A stretch of 64,000 nt of DNA from Notolepis coatsorum (GCA_963971535.1 OZ020598.1:95235315-95299314); one strand, 5' to 3'; counted from the stretch's first letter, positions 1-10,690 are shown. The notes: generated by a model not told the origin, from the letters alone. Translations and numbers: made by a program.

Positions 1-303
1 GTGAGTGCAGTCTTGGACTGGCCACGCCCTTCGTTGCTCAAAGAATTACAACGGTTTTTGGGCTTCGCAAATTTCTACAGGCGTTTTATTCTCAATTTCA
101 GCGCCTTAGTCAAGCCTCTGACAGCTCTCACTAAGGCCTCTCTCCCTGGCTTTGAATGGTCGCCGCGGGCAGAGTCGTCCTTCTGCGACCCTAAACGTCG
201 GTTTACCTCCGCCCCTGTATTAATCCGCCACGATTCGGAGGCTCAGTCTATTGTGGAGGTGGATGCCTCTGACAACGCGGTGGGGGGGGTGATCTCTCAG
301 ATA
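1..303 (+). pseudogene. Ty3/gypsy pol fragment: RT thumb to RNase H start
   Basis: The open frame from the window edge reads as the junction between reverse transcriptase and RNase H of a Ty3/gypsy polyprotein: [15 protein letters not shown], then [16 protein letters not shown] and [14 protein letters not shown]. This order is typical of the family. Homology stops at about 303, where the frame runs into AT-rich foreign sequence. The RNase H continuation (LALEEWRHWLEGA) reappears at about 1157, so one element was split by about 850 bp of later insertions. The 5' part lies outside the window. The copy is non-functional. Confidence 0.85.
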
Positions 304-357
304 TGTTTAAATAATATATGCTTCTTAGCAGACTTCTTAGCTTAACATCCCAGGGAA

Positions 358-516
358 CTAATGGGATAACTGGGGATGTTGTTTGCTCCTGGCAAGAGTC
401 TCAAAGTCTGGGGTGATGGTAGACAAAGCAACTCTGAGGTCATGCTCAATGTCCAATCTGTTTCTCTGCTTTGTCTTCAGCTGGACCAGAGCTGAGAAGC
501 CACTTTCACAAAGATA
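358..516 (-). pseudogene. hAT transposase C-terminal fragment (ZBED/FAM200-like)
   Basis: On the minus strand the peptide LCESGFSALVQLKTKQRNRL followed by ALSTITPDFETLARSKQ matches from memory the C-terminal dimerisation end of hAT transposases and their domesticated ZBED5/FAM200-type relatives. Only about 50 codons remain and no catalytic domain is present. It sits within the insertion that splits the gypsy element. Family placement is by motif memory only. Confidence 0.6.
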
Positions 517-679
517 GGCAGTGAAAATAAATTCAAAAAAATTAAAATTAAATATTATTTTTTTGTACACACACATCCACTCAAAATGGCCCCGCGACTA
601 ACTTTTTTAAACACTGGATTAAAGGACGGGAAAGTGCATCCCTGCGCTTTTTTTCCCGCGCCGGCTGTCTCCGGCCGAG

Positions 680-1156
680 CGCAACTACGACGTGGGTAAT
701 CGGGAGTTGTTGGCAATTAACCCCTCCCACCCACTATACACAGACTTGGCTGACAGGAGGAGCATGTTCAGTGCTAGGCTCACACTACCCAAATGCAGCA
801 CTGAACGTCACAGGAAGTCCTTCATTCCAACAGCCATCAGACTATACAATGCATCACTGTGCCTCACTGCATCACTGAGCACAGGGTGGCAGTTACCATC
901 TTCCTGGACTTCGTTTGAAACAGCACTGTGCAATATTACACCTACTGTAGACCTCAGTATATTTTTACTGTATTTATCTACTGTATATTTTATTCTATTT
1001 TTATTCTATTTTACTCTACTCTTATCCTAGGCAACTTGATTTGATTCGTTTTATTATTCTAATTCGTGACCTGTTCTGTCTAAATGTTTAAATGTTGAGC
1101 GATTTGCAGTGTCAAATTTCCCATAATAAAAGTATTTCTATTCTATTCTATTCTAA
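680..1156 (+). pseudogene. LINE 3' end (L2/CR1/Rex-like) with TTCTA tail
   Basis: A 112-codon frame from 692 contains [20 protein letters not shown], the extreme C-terminal signature of L2/CR1/Rex-type LINE reverse transcriptases. It is followed by an AT-rich 3' UTR, an AATAAA-like site near 1124 and a short TTCTA microsatellite tail ending about 1156, directly before gypsy sequence resumes. The copy is severely 5' truncated. It probably inserted into the gypsy RNase H region. Confidence 0.7.
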
Positions 1157-2298
1157 GTTGGCACTGGAGGAATGGAGACATTGGTTAGAGGGGGCGGGAG
1201 GAGAAGCCCCACCCTATTATTCCACTGGCCCTTATTTTGGCACCCGTGTCATGGGGCATAGATAGGGTGGTAAGATCGGCTCTGGCACGGGAGCCTGATT
1301 CTGGTGGGGGTCCTCCGGGGCGGATGTATGTGCCCAAGGCTGCACGCTCGTGAATGCTGCAGTGGGCACATACCTCTTCACTCACCAGCCACCCTGGGTC
1401 CGCCAGGACCCTGGAGTTTATCCGTAGGAGGTTCTGGTGGCCTACAGAGGTGGGGCATAGGCGTTCCTTCGTGGCGGCCTGTCCGGTGTGCGCGCGTAGT
1501 AAGACCTCTCGCCGTGCACCAGCGGGTCTCCTCAGACCGCTTCCTATTCCTAAACGACCCTGGTCCCACATATCCCTGGATTTTATTTCTGGCCTTCCCC
1601 TGTCAGATGGGTTCACTGCCATCTTGGTGGTAGTGGATCGCTTTTCCAAGGCGATCGCTTTTCCCCTCCCCAAACTTCCCTCGGCTCGAGAGACTGCTGA
1701 CCTGGTGGTGCAGCACGTCTTTCGGGTCCACGGGTTGCCAGTGGATATCCGCCCAGGCCAACCTCCTACTCCAAGTTGCCGGACACCCGGCAACGTAACA
1801 CCTCAGTTCGCCTCCAGGTTCTGGAAGGCATTTGCCTCCAGCCTCGGCGCCTCCGTCAGCCTGTCGTCTGGGTTTCACGCGCAGTCAAACACGCAGACGG
1901 AGAGCGTCAACTAGAATCTGGAGGGCGTCCTGAGGTGTTACGTTGCCGGGTGTCCGGCAACTTGGAGTAGGAGGTTGGCCTGGGCGGAGTACGCGCATAA
2001 TACCCTCCTCTCCTCTTCTACTGGTATGTCTCCCTTTCAGTGTCAATATGGTTTTCAACCTCCTCTGTTTCCCGAACAGGAGCAGGAGGCTGAGGTGCCA
2101 TCGGCCCAGGCACACGTGGCTCACTGTCGCAGGACGTGGAAAGGGTTGCGGGCGGCGCTGCAGAAGGCCTCGGTTACGGCTCAGCGGCAGGCTAACCGCA
2201 AGCGTCGTCCGGCTCCGGTTTTCCGTCCTGGACAGTGGGTTTGGCTTTCCCCCCGTGATCTCCCTCTCCGGGTGGAATCCAGGAAGCTGGCCCCTCTA
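1157..2298 (+). pseudogene. Ty3/gypsy RNase H remnant, integrase and C-terminal domain
   Basis: The segment resumes the gypsy polyprotein with LALEEWRHWLEGA (RNase H). It jumps across a deletion to the integrase zinc region (CPVCARSK), the catalytic core ([27 protein letters not shown]) and then WAEYAHNTLLSSSTGMSPFQ and FRPGQWVWLSPRDLPLRVES of the C-terminal domain. The second catalytic aspartate block, normally a SDRGPQF-like peptide after LPVDI, is replaced by an inverted copy of sequence from 1930-1988. Homology ends abruptly at about 2298 in an AT tract. The copy is dead by deletion, inversion and truncation. Confidence 0.85.
1748..1988. repeat. 59-bp perfect inverted repeat inside gypsy integrase
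   Basis: Bases 1748-1806 are the exact reverse complement of 1930-1988, with a 123-nt spacer. The right arm fits the normal integrase reading (it leads into WAEYAHNTL), so the left arm is the invading copy. It replaces the conserved core segment between LPVDI and QFASRFW. Confidence 0.9.
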
Positions 2299-2447
2299 AT
2301 ATATATATATTATACTGCTTTTTACATCGAGACCAACCCCAGTGGGATACTGGAAAGGTTGTGTTACGGATTCACACACACACACTCACACATTGCACAC
2401 ACATGAGGGCAGTGGAAAGGTCTGATTAGCAGTTTGATGATATGGGT

Positions 2448-2453
2448 TGAGAC

Positions 2454-2531
<78 letters not shown>
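2448..2531. repeat. (CTAT)n microsatellite
   Basis: An uninterrupted CTAT tetranucleotide run of about 80 bp. It is followed at about 2552-2567 by a short GT run. Confidence 0.95.
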
Positions 2532-2650
2532 TTATACGCGTATGGAGAGAGAGTGTGTGTGTGTGTGTCATCCAGCAAAAAAGAAAATTTATAAATAAAA
2601 AAAACACAACCAAGGAACAGAGAGGGAGGAACGTGGCTGGGGATGACTGC

Positions 2651-2926
2651 TGTTAAAGTTATGTGACGTATACGATTGCATGTAACTGTCTAACTGTTTC
2701 CACAAGAGGGCGCTATAGGCGGAGCTATTGACGCTGGCGCCAGGTAAGAGGGTATTTAAGGGATTGTTCCCTCCCTCTCTGTCTCTTCCCACCTACCTCC
2801 CACAGAGAGAAGGTCTCATGTACTGTGTACCATTGTGATAATAAACTACGCCGATTAAAGGCTGAAGTGAGAGGACCTTCTTGTCATTATAAGTTATTGT
2901 CGCCCCATAGCCAACATCTGTCAACA
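2651..2926 (+). mobile_element. Solo LTR, 276 bp, TSD ACTGC
   Basis: The segment begins TGTTAAAG and ends GTCAACA (TG...CA). It is flanked on both sides by the 5-bp duplication ACTGC (2646-2650 and 2927-2931). Inside are a TATA-like GGTATTTAAGG near 2750 and an AATAAA at about 2840, as expected for a promoter and poly(A) site in an LTR. No internal region is present, so it is a solo LTR left by LTR-LTR recombination. Confidence 0.85.
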
Positions 2927-2979
2927 ACTGCTCTTTTTAACAGGGAGGGAGAAACGTGGCTGGGGATGAGTGTTGTACT

Positions 2980-3176
2980 GTTGACCACTAGGAACTGCCC
3001 AATTGTTGACCACTAGGAGCTGCCCAGTACAACCACAGTCTGACACTGTTGACCACTAGGAGCTGCCCAGTACAACCACAGTCTGACACTGTTGACCACT
3101 AGGAGCTGCCCAGTACAACCACAGTCTGACACTGTTGACAACTAGGAGCTGCCCAGTACAACCACAGTCTGACACT
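2980..3176 (-). repeat. 43-bp tandem repeat, SINE tail unit
   Basis: About four and a half copies of a 43-bp unit containing GACCACTAGGAGCTGCCCAG and ACAACCACAGTCTGACAC. The same unit, reverse-complemented, forms the long array at 41496-42172. Here it directly follows, in minus orientation, a tRNA-derived SINE body. Confidence 0.95.
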
Positions 3177-3364
3177 GAGCAACTCTACTGGAGCAGTAGA
3201 GGGTTGAGAAGCTTGCTCAAGGGCTCTTTAATGATGGGTGTTGAGGGAGGGGAGAGGGTTATTCATTCACTTCTCTCACCAGTATAATATCTCTGCCAGT
3301 CTGGGAATCAAACCAACAACTTTCTGGTAGCAAGCCCGCTTCTCTAACCTTTAGGCTATGTGTG
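3177..3364 (-). mobile_element. tRNA-derived SINE body (V-SINE/HE1-like)
   Basis: Read on the minus strand, the head is GCCTAAAGGTTAGAGAAGC (A box-like) followed by GGTTTGATTCCC (B box-like). The body contains CCCTTGAGCAAG, a sequence shared by fish V-SINE/HE1 elements. It then runs into the 43-bp tail repeats. The copy at 41333-41495 shares head, body and tail order. The 3' end is truncated here. Confidence 0.75.
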
Positions 3365-3690
3365 TTTATGTGTATCTGTGCACATGGTCCTCTGAGTGTG
3401 TGTGTGTGTGTGCCGTAGGACATCAATAACAAGTATTTTTATTTTCTGTTATATATATCTTGTCTCTTCTAATAAGTGTTTATTTATGCATGTGTGTGTG
3501 GGTTTATCCAACTGCAATATCCATAGCTCAGGAGGCGCAATATTCTTTAAAGGTGATATTTGTGTCAGAATACGATTGTGAAGTATTGTGTTGCTGCAGA
3601 GATGCCTCGGCCTACAAATCATAGTCTACAGAAGACACATTTGTTTACTACAGATCCCTGCGAAAAGATGTCAGAGATTCATCATGTTTG

Positions 3691-3763
3691 TCAATGAAAA
3701 TGAGATGAATGATAATCATTCCTTCTAATAATAAATGATTATCATTCATCTTATTTTCATTGA
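3691..3763. repeat. AT-rich hairpin, 30-bp arms
   Basis: Bases 3691-3720 and 3734-3763 are reverse complements with one mismatch and a 13-nt loop. Nothing else is recognised in 3365-3860 beyond short GT runs. Confidence 0.85.
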
Positions 3764-3874
3764 AAAACATTCAAATGATCATGGTCATAATTTTTTATCA
3801 TAATGAATCATATTGCAATGGCAAAAATGAATCAAAATAATCCTACAATGTTTTATAAATTTTTTCCAAATTGC

Positions 3875-4045
3875 TCAGCCTGTGTCTGTGTCTGTGTTTT
3901 CATGCATATGTTTCTGGGTATGTGTGTGTATGTGTGTGCATGTTTATCTGTGTGTGCATGTGTTTTTGGTGTGTGCGCACGTGCATGTGCTTGTGTCTGT
4001 GTTTGCATGCATGTGTTTCTGTGTGTCTGTGTTTGCATGCATGTA

Positions 4046-4078
<33 letters not shown>

Positions 4079-4126
4079 ATGTGTGTGTGTGTGTGTGTTG
4101 GGGGGGGGGGGGGGGGGGGGGGGGGC
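3875..4126. repeat. TG-rich microsatellite ending in poly(G)
   Basis: A degenerate TGTG/CATG-rich tract leads into a long perfect GT run and then a G homopolymer of about 26 bases at 4100-4125. The overlapping open frames in this stretch are artefacts of the low complexity. Confidence 0.95.
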
Positions 4127-4199
4127 TTGACTACCCCTTTATAGTCAGCGTGGTTGATGAAGTGTGAGTGAGTTATGTCCAGTATAATGCTAAGGATGG

Positions 4200-4355
<156 letters not shown>

Positions 4356-4756
4356 AGAAAGTCAAATTATGAGAACACATCGAAATAAAGAGAAAAAGGG
4401 AGATCAGTCACATTAGGTGAAACTAACTTAGTTATGTGCACTCTAACTCTGTGAGATAGCTCTCCAAACTTTACAAGGCCTCTGAGAAAGAGAGACAGAG
4501 AGAGAGGGACAGAGAGAGAGATAGAGAGATAAAGGTCAGACAGATAAAGAGATATGTTTAAGTTGAGGAGAGAGAGGAGATCATGAAATAGCTCTGCAAA
4601 CTTTACAAGGCCTCTGAGAAAGAGAGAGTTGAGGAACAGACTAAAGAAACATTATCTACTGTCTGCATGAGTTCCTCCAAACGGGAATGAAAGGGCACAG
4701 TGCCTTCACACATTCATCAGACGAGGACACTAAATTACATGCCTTTCACTACACCC

Positions 4757-4764
4757 ACGCACGC

Positions 4765-4800
<36 letters not shown>

Positions 4801-4808
4801 ACACACAC
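4757..4808. repeat. (CA)n microsatellite
   Basis: A CA/CG-containing dinucleotide run with one TA interruption. The flanks 4640-4750 and 4810-5220 show no recognisable gene or element. Confidence 0.9.
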
Positions 4809-5221
4809 TGGATGTTCACAGGATGCTGTATTGTTCCCATGACAACCATACTGTTGGTAATTGCCAACCTGCAGTGAAGTTATGCATATTGTGACCAAAT
4901 CCATTATGGTCCAGATGCAGGACAACGGTGTGATTTGGGGAGTAAAGTAATACCGAATACTTATAATAAGAAAACGGTTTACATAATGTGTAAAACATTT
5001 TATCTAAATATAAACATTATACATGAATGTAAACTTGCCGTAGAGCTCACCTGCAGCTGTAGCACAGAGGGCAGGGAAACTGAACGTGCCGGGCCGTGCT
5101 CTACTCAAACTGTGTGCAACAGTACAGCTCACAGTACCCAGTAGTTTGTCTCTATCCCAGCGAGAAGAGGCACTGGCAAGCAGGGAGATGCTGGTGTGTT
5201 GACTAGGGTACTTCTCAGCAG

Positions 5222-5796
5222 AGTCGTGAGGACAGCCCAAAAGATCGGTGGATGTGAGCTTCCCTCCCTCCAGGATATCTATGAGAGCCGGTGCATTAAA
5301 AAAGCCCGGAAAATTATCAAAGACCTTAATCACCCCAACCATGGACTGTTCCATCTAATGCGGTCTGGAAAGCGCTACCGCAGCCACACAGCTAGAACCA
5401 ACCGGCTGAAGAACAGCTTTTCCCCCCAAGCCATCAGACTCGTCAACAGAACCCATTGAGGCCCCCCCCCCCAACCTGCCCCGGATACACTTGAAAAACA
5501 CTGTTGCGGCTGACAAAACCTTATTTTATTCTTATTCTATGCACATTTTATTGTATTTATATTATTGGAAGCGGCTATGGTCGAGGGACCACAACAACTT
5601 TTATTTCACTCTTTCTTGCTGTAAGGTACTAACACTGACGAAGGAGCTTTTGCTTCGAAACATGTTTGTTCAAGGCTGCGATTAAAACTTTTTTGAATCT
5701 GAGAGTGCTGGTCCGGCTTCCTCCTGCTTTTTTCTATTGCTGTAAGGTACTGAAATACGTGACAATGACAATAAAGAAATCTGAATCTGAATCTGC
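5222..5796 (+). pseudogene. LINE 3' end (L2/Rex-like), interrupted
   Basis: The frame starting about 5222 reads VVRTAQKIGGCELPSLQDIY, then SRCIKKARKIIKD and SFSPQAIRLVN. This is the C-terminal domain of an L2/Rex-type LINE reverse transcriptase, paralogous to 27779-28008. The 3' UTR carries an ATAAAG poly(A)-like site and a (TGAATC)n tail at about 5777-5796. A 106-bp insert with 15-bp duplications lies at 5631-5736. The copy is 5' truncated and inactive. Confidence 0.8.
5631..5736 (+). mobile_element. Short Penelope-like insert, 15-bp TSD, ribozyme-like core
   Basis: The insert is bounded by a perfect 15-bp duplication TTGCTGTAAGGTACT (5616-5630 and 5737-5751). It begins with a hammerhead-like core, CTGACGA then a short stem then GAAAC (5635-5661), followed by a palindromic ACATGT. 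It ends with a GAGAGTGCTGGTCCGGCTTC-type terminus shared with the element at 59739-59951. Assignment to a Penelope-like element is inferred from these features. Confidence 0.6.
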
Positions 5797-6262
5797 TGGT
5801 GTGTAGAGCAGACTAGCTACTTCCTGTGTGTAGAGCAGACTAGCTACTTCCTGTGTGTAGAGCAGACTAGGTTACTTCCTGTGTGTAGAGCAGACTAGCT
5901 ACTTCCTGTGTGTAGAGCAGACTAGCTACTTCCTGTGTGTAGAGCAGACTAGCTACTTCCTGTGTGTAGAGCAGACTAGCTACTTCCTGTGTGTAGAGCA
6001 GACTAGGTTACTTCCTGTGTGTAGAGCAGACTAGCTACTTCCTGTGTGTAGAGCAGACTAGCTACTTCCTGTGTGTAGAGCAGACTAGGCTACTTCCTGT
6101 GTGTAGAGCAGACTAGGCTACTTCCTGTGTGTAGAGCAGACTAGCTACTTCCTGTGTGTAGAGCAGACTAGCTACTTCCTGTGTGTAGAGCAGACTAGCT
6201 ACTTCCTGTGTGTAGAGCAGATTAGCTACTTCCTGTGTGTAGAGCAGACTAGGCTACTTCTG
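5797..6262. repeat. 27-bp minisatellite, about 17 copies
   Basis: The unit is TGTGTGTAGAGCAGACTAGC followed by TACTTCC. A few units carry an extra base (AGGTTAC or AGGCTAC), creating 28-29-bp variants. The array starts directly after the LINE tail, and related sequence occurs just upstream of the LINE at about 5187-5215, so the LINE may have entered the edge of the array. Confidence 0.95.
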
Positions 6263-6321
6263 GTGCATCTGCTATGGTCCGTTATTAATAATAACTCTAA
6301 AAACAATAAGAATGATTATTA

Positions 6322-7281
6322 TTAACACTTTGATCGCCATGGGTTAAATTCATAATGTACCATCCCTAGCCAGCTCTATTTGTCTATGGAGAAGTTCCCC
6401 TTCTTTGCAGGGCTATAACTTTTTAAATTCTATTGCTAAATTGCCATTATTATGGCCCATTCAATGTCCTATATCCATTGTTCAGGGTGTAGCAACGATA
6501 TACTTTTTCATTCACATATTCATACTAAAATATGGTCTAAAGTATAAGTATGTTTTTATCGTTTTCTGCAGCTTTCTCCAGAACTTGATTTATAGCTCCA
6601 AATGCATTATATTGATGATGAAATACAGTTTGATAGCAATCGGCGCGAGATAAAAAATGTCAACTGGACGTGGTTCTAGAAGTTACTACGTATCATCTGA
6701 TATTGACCGGATGGGCGAGGGGGCGTTTATAATTCCATGGGCAACGTTATACCATTCGTCTAGTGTGGGTGATATGGTCATCAGAGCAGTTTATATGGAA
6801 TACATTAGAAAATAACGCTGGATCTTACCGTATGGTCCTCGCGCCGTTGGACGATCAGCATGGAGTTGACAGTTTTCGATTATGGGATGTTGATCCTGAT
6901 TAACCATTTCCAGGTTGTATAATACTATATACGTCCAAATAACGTTGTTTATTGAGTTAGGGCGAGCGATTGATCATCTAGTGTGTTGAGATGGAGTCCG
7001 GCTACCGATCGCGAGTGCCCGGACGGATTATGGATGAGCACTTCCTGTTTGGCGCGCCCCTCCCTCTTGGCCAATCTGCCGATCGGCCACCGGATGGCGC
7101 TCTTGAACCGTTAGACAGTTGAGTGGAGCTCACCAGTACATATCATGTCTCCGGAGGAGAAATATTATTTCGATCACAGATTTTTGAATTATTGATATCA
7201 AAGACGAGTTACGGCGTCTTCGGCAGAATGAGCATGGCTAGGAATGACGTCTAAACACGTCATCGGCGATTAAAGTGTTAA
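6322..7281. mobile_element. TTAA-flanked piggyBac-like MITE, about 952 bp
   Basis: The element lies between two TTAA tetranucleotides (6322-6325 and 7278-7281). The left end is CACTTTGATCGCC and the right end is the complement of CACTTTAATCGCC, a 12/13 match. TTAA duplication is the hallmark of the piggyBac superfamily. No transposase frame is present. Its subterminal sequence (TATTTGTCTATGGAGAAGTT, GCAGGGCTATAACTTTTTAA) is shared with 51045-51110. Confidence 0.8.
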
Positions 7282-7407
7282 TACTTTTTTTTAATAATAT
7301 ACGTTTATTTAGATGTGGGACATTCTCCTCTGTTGCGGGACACGGGACGTTTGGTCACCCTAGTTATGCAAGCCTCAATAGTGTTGTTCTCACTGAACGA
7401 AAAGCCT

Positions 7408-8670
7408 TGAGAGAGTTCTTTAGCCGGCAGTGGCAAAACGGGCTGCGATGTAATCACATGGGGCATTCATGCACATCAAAGCACGTCCACTAAAATACTC
7501 TTTATTATTTACTATTTATTTCACTACAGTCAGGCTCAAACAAAAGTCATAATAAATTATAATAAACGTAATTTGCATAGCACACTTTAAAATCAGATGA
7601 TATCTCAAGGTCCTTCACACCAAAAGAGAAGATACAACGTTAAAAGTGAAAACATAGGAGCAGCAAAACCCTAGTGGAAGACAGAGTGAAATAAGTGAGT
7701 CTTAAGGCTTTGAAGGCAGCGAGGGAGTCTGGCCCCAGTGTGGAAAAAGCACGGTGCCCCATGCCTGGTGCGTGGGATGGCGAGGAGGTTTTGGTTGCCC
7801 GACCTAAGTGACCTGGATGCAGATTGAGGGGAGAGGAGGTCCTGCAGGTAGGTCGGGCCAGAGTGATTTATGGCCTTGTAGACCAGCAGGAGAATCTTGA
7901 AGTGTATCTGCTGGTTTATTGGCAGCCAGTGAAGGGAGTGGAGGACTGGGGTGATGTGTTGGGTTTTCCGGGTTTTGGTGAGGTGGCACTGTTCAGGACG
8001 TACTGTAACCTCTGGATGGTTTTGGAGGGAAGGCCTGCCAGCAGAGAGCTACAGTAGTCGATGTGGGAACTAACAAAGGCGTTGACCAGTCTTTCGTCGT
8101 TGGATTGGGAGTGAGGGTTTACGTTTAGAAATGTTCCTCAGGTGGTAGAAGGAGGTTTGACAGATGGATGTTTTTATGTCGGCATCAAAGTCTCGCTTTG
8201 AAATCCGGCAGGGCATAAGTTGTTGCAGGAGTATGGTGGAAACTTGAGTTGTTAAGGAAGTTTAGTTTACCTTGTTGAAATACTGAATGTGTTGCGTTAT
8301 CTAAAACATATAAAACAATGGTTTGTGTTTGCGCATTACAAACAAAATGTGGAGGTACACAAGTTTTCTCCTACCATTGTTGGATAGAGACCCTCTGAAA
8401 AAAAAATATCCGTACACTGCACCTTCCAGATCCTTGGGTCATCATTTCAACCCTGATGGCTACTGCCAGTCCAAGAGAAGAAATACTATACCAAAGCACC
8501 TTTTCCTAAAGAAAAATGCTGTTCCAAGAGTGGAGAGCACACACAAAACAAGCACTCAATAAGCCAGTAGTATGTACAAAATATCAACTGAGTCATGAGT
8601 GTAGTTTGATGTGCATCAATGCCCCATGTGATTACCTTGCAGCCGCTGCCGGCTAAAGTGATCTCGCTCA
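7408..8670. repeat. Imperfect inverted repeat flanking a LINE fragment
   Basis: The sequence around 7408-7480 (TTTAGCCGGCAG, then TAATCACATGGGGCATT, then TGCACATCAAA) recurs reverse-complemented at about 8605-8670. The arms bracket the LINE fragment below. They may be the ends of a larger unidentified DNA element. Bases 8240-8600 hold nothing recognisable. Confidence 0.65.
7500..8235 (-). pseudogene. LINE RT C-terminal fragment (L2-like), minus strand
   Basis: The minus strand reads TPVLHSLHWLPI followed by HFKILLLVYKA and, with frame changes, GPTYLQDLL, RSGNQNLLAIPRTRHG and LAAFKALRLTHF. This is the conserved C-terminal region of L2-like LINEs that normally reads LHWLPV, YKILLLTYKAL, LAPPYL and PRTR. 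Several frame breaks are present. The AT-rich 3' UTR occupies about 7500-7680. Confidence 0.75.
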
Positions 8671-8699
8671 ATACTGGACCAATTACAAAAATCGCTGTC

Positions 8700-10320
8700 C
8701 CTGTTATTCATTTAGACCTCAAATGATGAGGAATGGGGTCCAGGTTTATTATTTATTATCCGTGTTCATATTGACAGCTTTAATATATATGTACTGTATA
8801 TACATATATTTTGTTGTGTTTACATGTTAATATTGACAGTCCTAATATACTGTATATACACACATCCTGTGCATGAACAGTGATAAAGGGTTAAACATGA
8901 ATAAAAAGGTTTTTAGTGAGTTCAGTTGTGTTCACTCTCCATTCAACAGACTCTCCATGTGAATTGAGTTTCTGCTTAAGAACTTTCACCACCACTATGA
9001 AATAAAATCGGTTAGAAAGCCCCTCTATGAGTCCACAAAGTCAGGATCCATGTCATTACCAGTGGACCAGCTCGACTAGCCCATCCCCTGATGACATTAA
9101 AGATGATACCTTGCTTGTCATGTTTCCTAGGTTTGGGGGGAGAATTGTTCATATTCCCAGTATATTGATTAAGTATCCTACAGAGTATCCAAGCTTGAGA
9201 TATTCACCCGTAGGCATTTTAAGCTGGAATCCTTCCCTTACTATTCCCCGCTGGATGGCTGCATGGTAGACAGGGGTTGAGTTTCCAAACAAGTGCGAGT
9301 AGATACGAGTACAAATGGTGTCTCTTCAACAGCCAGCATCCGTGATGTTGCCTATAAATAATGGGCACGCACGGAGGTCCCCAGCTGATTTCTGTGCGTG
9401 GTTCATTTCAGCGGTGTGCTGCTGAAGTAGCCTCGGGGGGCGATCCGAAGTCATTTACCAGGAAAAAGCTGAGAAAACATGCAAATGATACAGTCAAGTG
9501 ATAACGTAAAGCCGCTCTTCTGTGAATGTCCTCCGGGCCTTTTCAATCAAATTATGTGGGGGAGAAACAGTAGAAGCCGTACGGTGAAAATGTATCCAGA
9601 AGTCAGTTCGCTGTGCATTTGACTAGATTATTTTAATAGTGCATCTTGAGGTAAAGGTAGAAGTAACAATATAATTGTAACCTCTCTGGTACCAGGGTTC
9701 CAGTTGAGCTGTTTGTTTTCACAGTGGTACAATATGTGTAAAAACAAGTGAACTACAGGGTTTTGTTTATTTTTAGTTTTGAGATGATCTGAGATGTCAA
9801 TAACACTTAAAATATACACTTTGACTGCTGTTTTGACAGGGTTCAGGTCTTTACTCTTCGCTACATATGAAAAAGAAACGCAACATTAATTCATATGTTC
9901 TGTATTGATCGATTTATCGATTTATGAATCTCGGCCCTGTACCGGGCCCATCGGGCTTAAGGGGTTTTAAGGGGCTTACATTCAAGACCAATATAATTGT
10001 TTCTTTTTTTCCAGGGTTTATTAAATCTGGCTTTCATTATCGACTTTAACACAAGGAACCCCCTGTTGCTAGCCCTTTGATCACAATCCCCCTGGATATC
10101 AACAGATTCAAACCATTTCAGATTTCCAATCTGCTTCCCTGAAGAGATTGCATAATCTACTTGGATTACCCCGATTGGCCCATCAGTCAGTCTGTCAGTT
10201 GTAAGTAGTTGCAAAGGATATAAAAAAATAAAATAGATTCGCGTAAGAATCGTGATTCAAAAATTTTACAATATTCACACTTGTGGGTGAACTGACATTT
10301 GTCTATCAAGAAATAGACAA
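8700..10320. other. No recognisable gene; AT-rich sequence
   Basis: No convincing coding frame or complete element was seen. Short features are AT palindromes near 8780-8820 (TACTGTATATACATATAT) and ends resembling hAT termini (ATCGATTTATCGATTTATGA near 9909 and AATCGTGATTC near 10245) that could bound a degenerate element of about 350 bp. Confidence 0.5.
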
Positions 10321-10323
10321 TAT

Positions 10324-10690
10324 CCGGGGCGGCTAGGTGGTGTAGTGGGCAAGGCGCTCGCCACCAATGCAGGAGACGCTGGGTTCAAGCCCAGCTCTCC
10401 GCATTGCTATCAGCTTGGCTGGTCGTTCATACTAACACAATTGCCAGTGTTAGGGGTGGGAAAGCTGATGGGTGGGAAAGCTGATGGGTGGGGATCGGAC
10501 GTTGTGGACAGCGACTCCTACAGGTCGGTTGGTGCGCCTGCGCAGCAGAATCAGGAAGCGACGGGGGCGGCGTGTCCCTCCCACGCAGACCCCCGCCGCT
10601 GAGAGATCACGCTGTGCAGGTGAAAAGATGAGACGGCTGCTTCCTCGAGTACCGGAGGGGACACGTGATGTAAGCAGGGACCGAAACTAA
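10324..10690 (+). mobile_element. tRNA-derived SINE
   Basis: The head GGCGGCTAGGTGGTGTAGTG has a good A box (TGGTGTAGTGG). It is followed after the spacing expected of a tRNA by a B box-like GGGTTCAAGCCC (10380-10391). The body is GC-rich with a duplicated GGTGGGAAAGCTGAT. Related tRNA-like heads occur in the arms of the inverted repeat at 50 and 53.8 kb. The 3' end, about 10690, is approximate. Confidence 0.7.
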
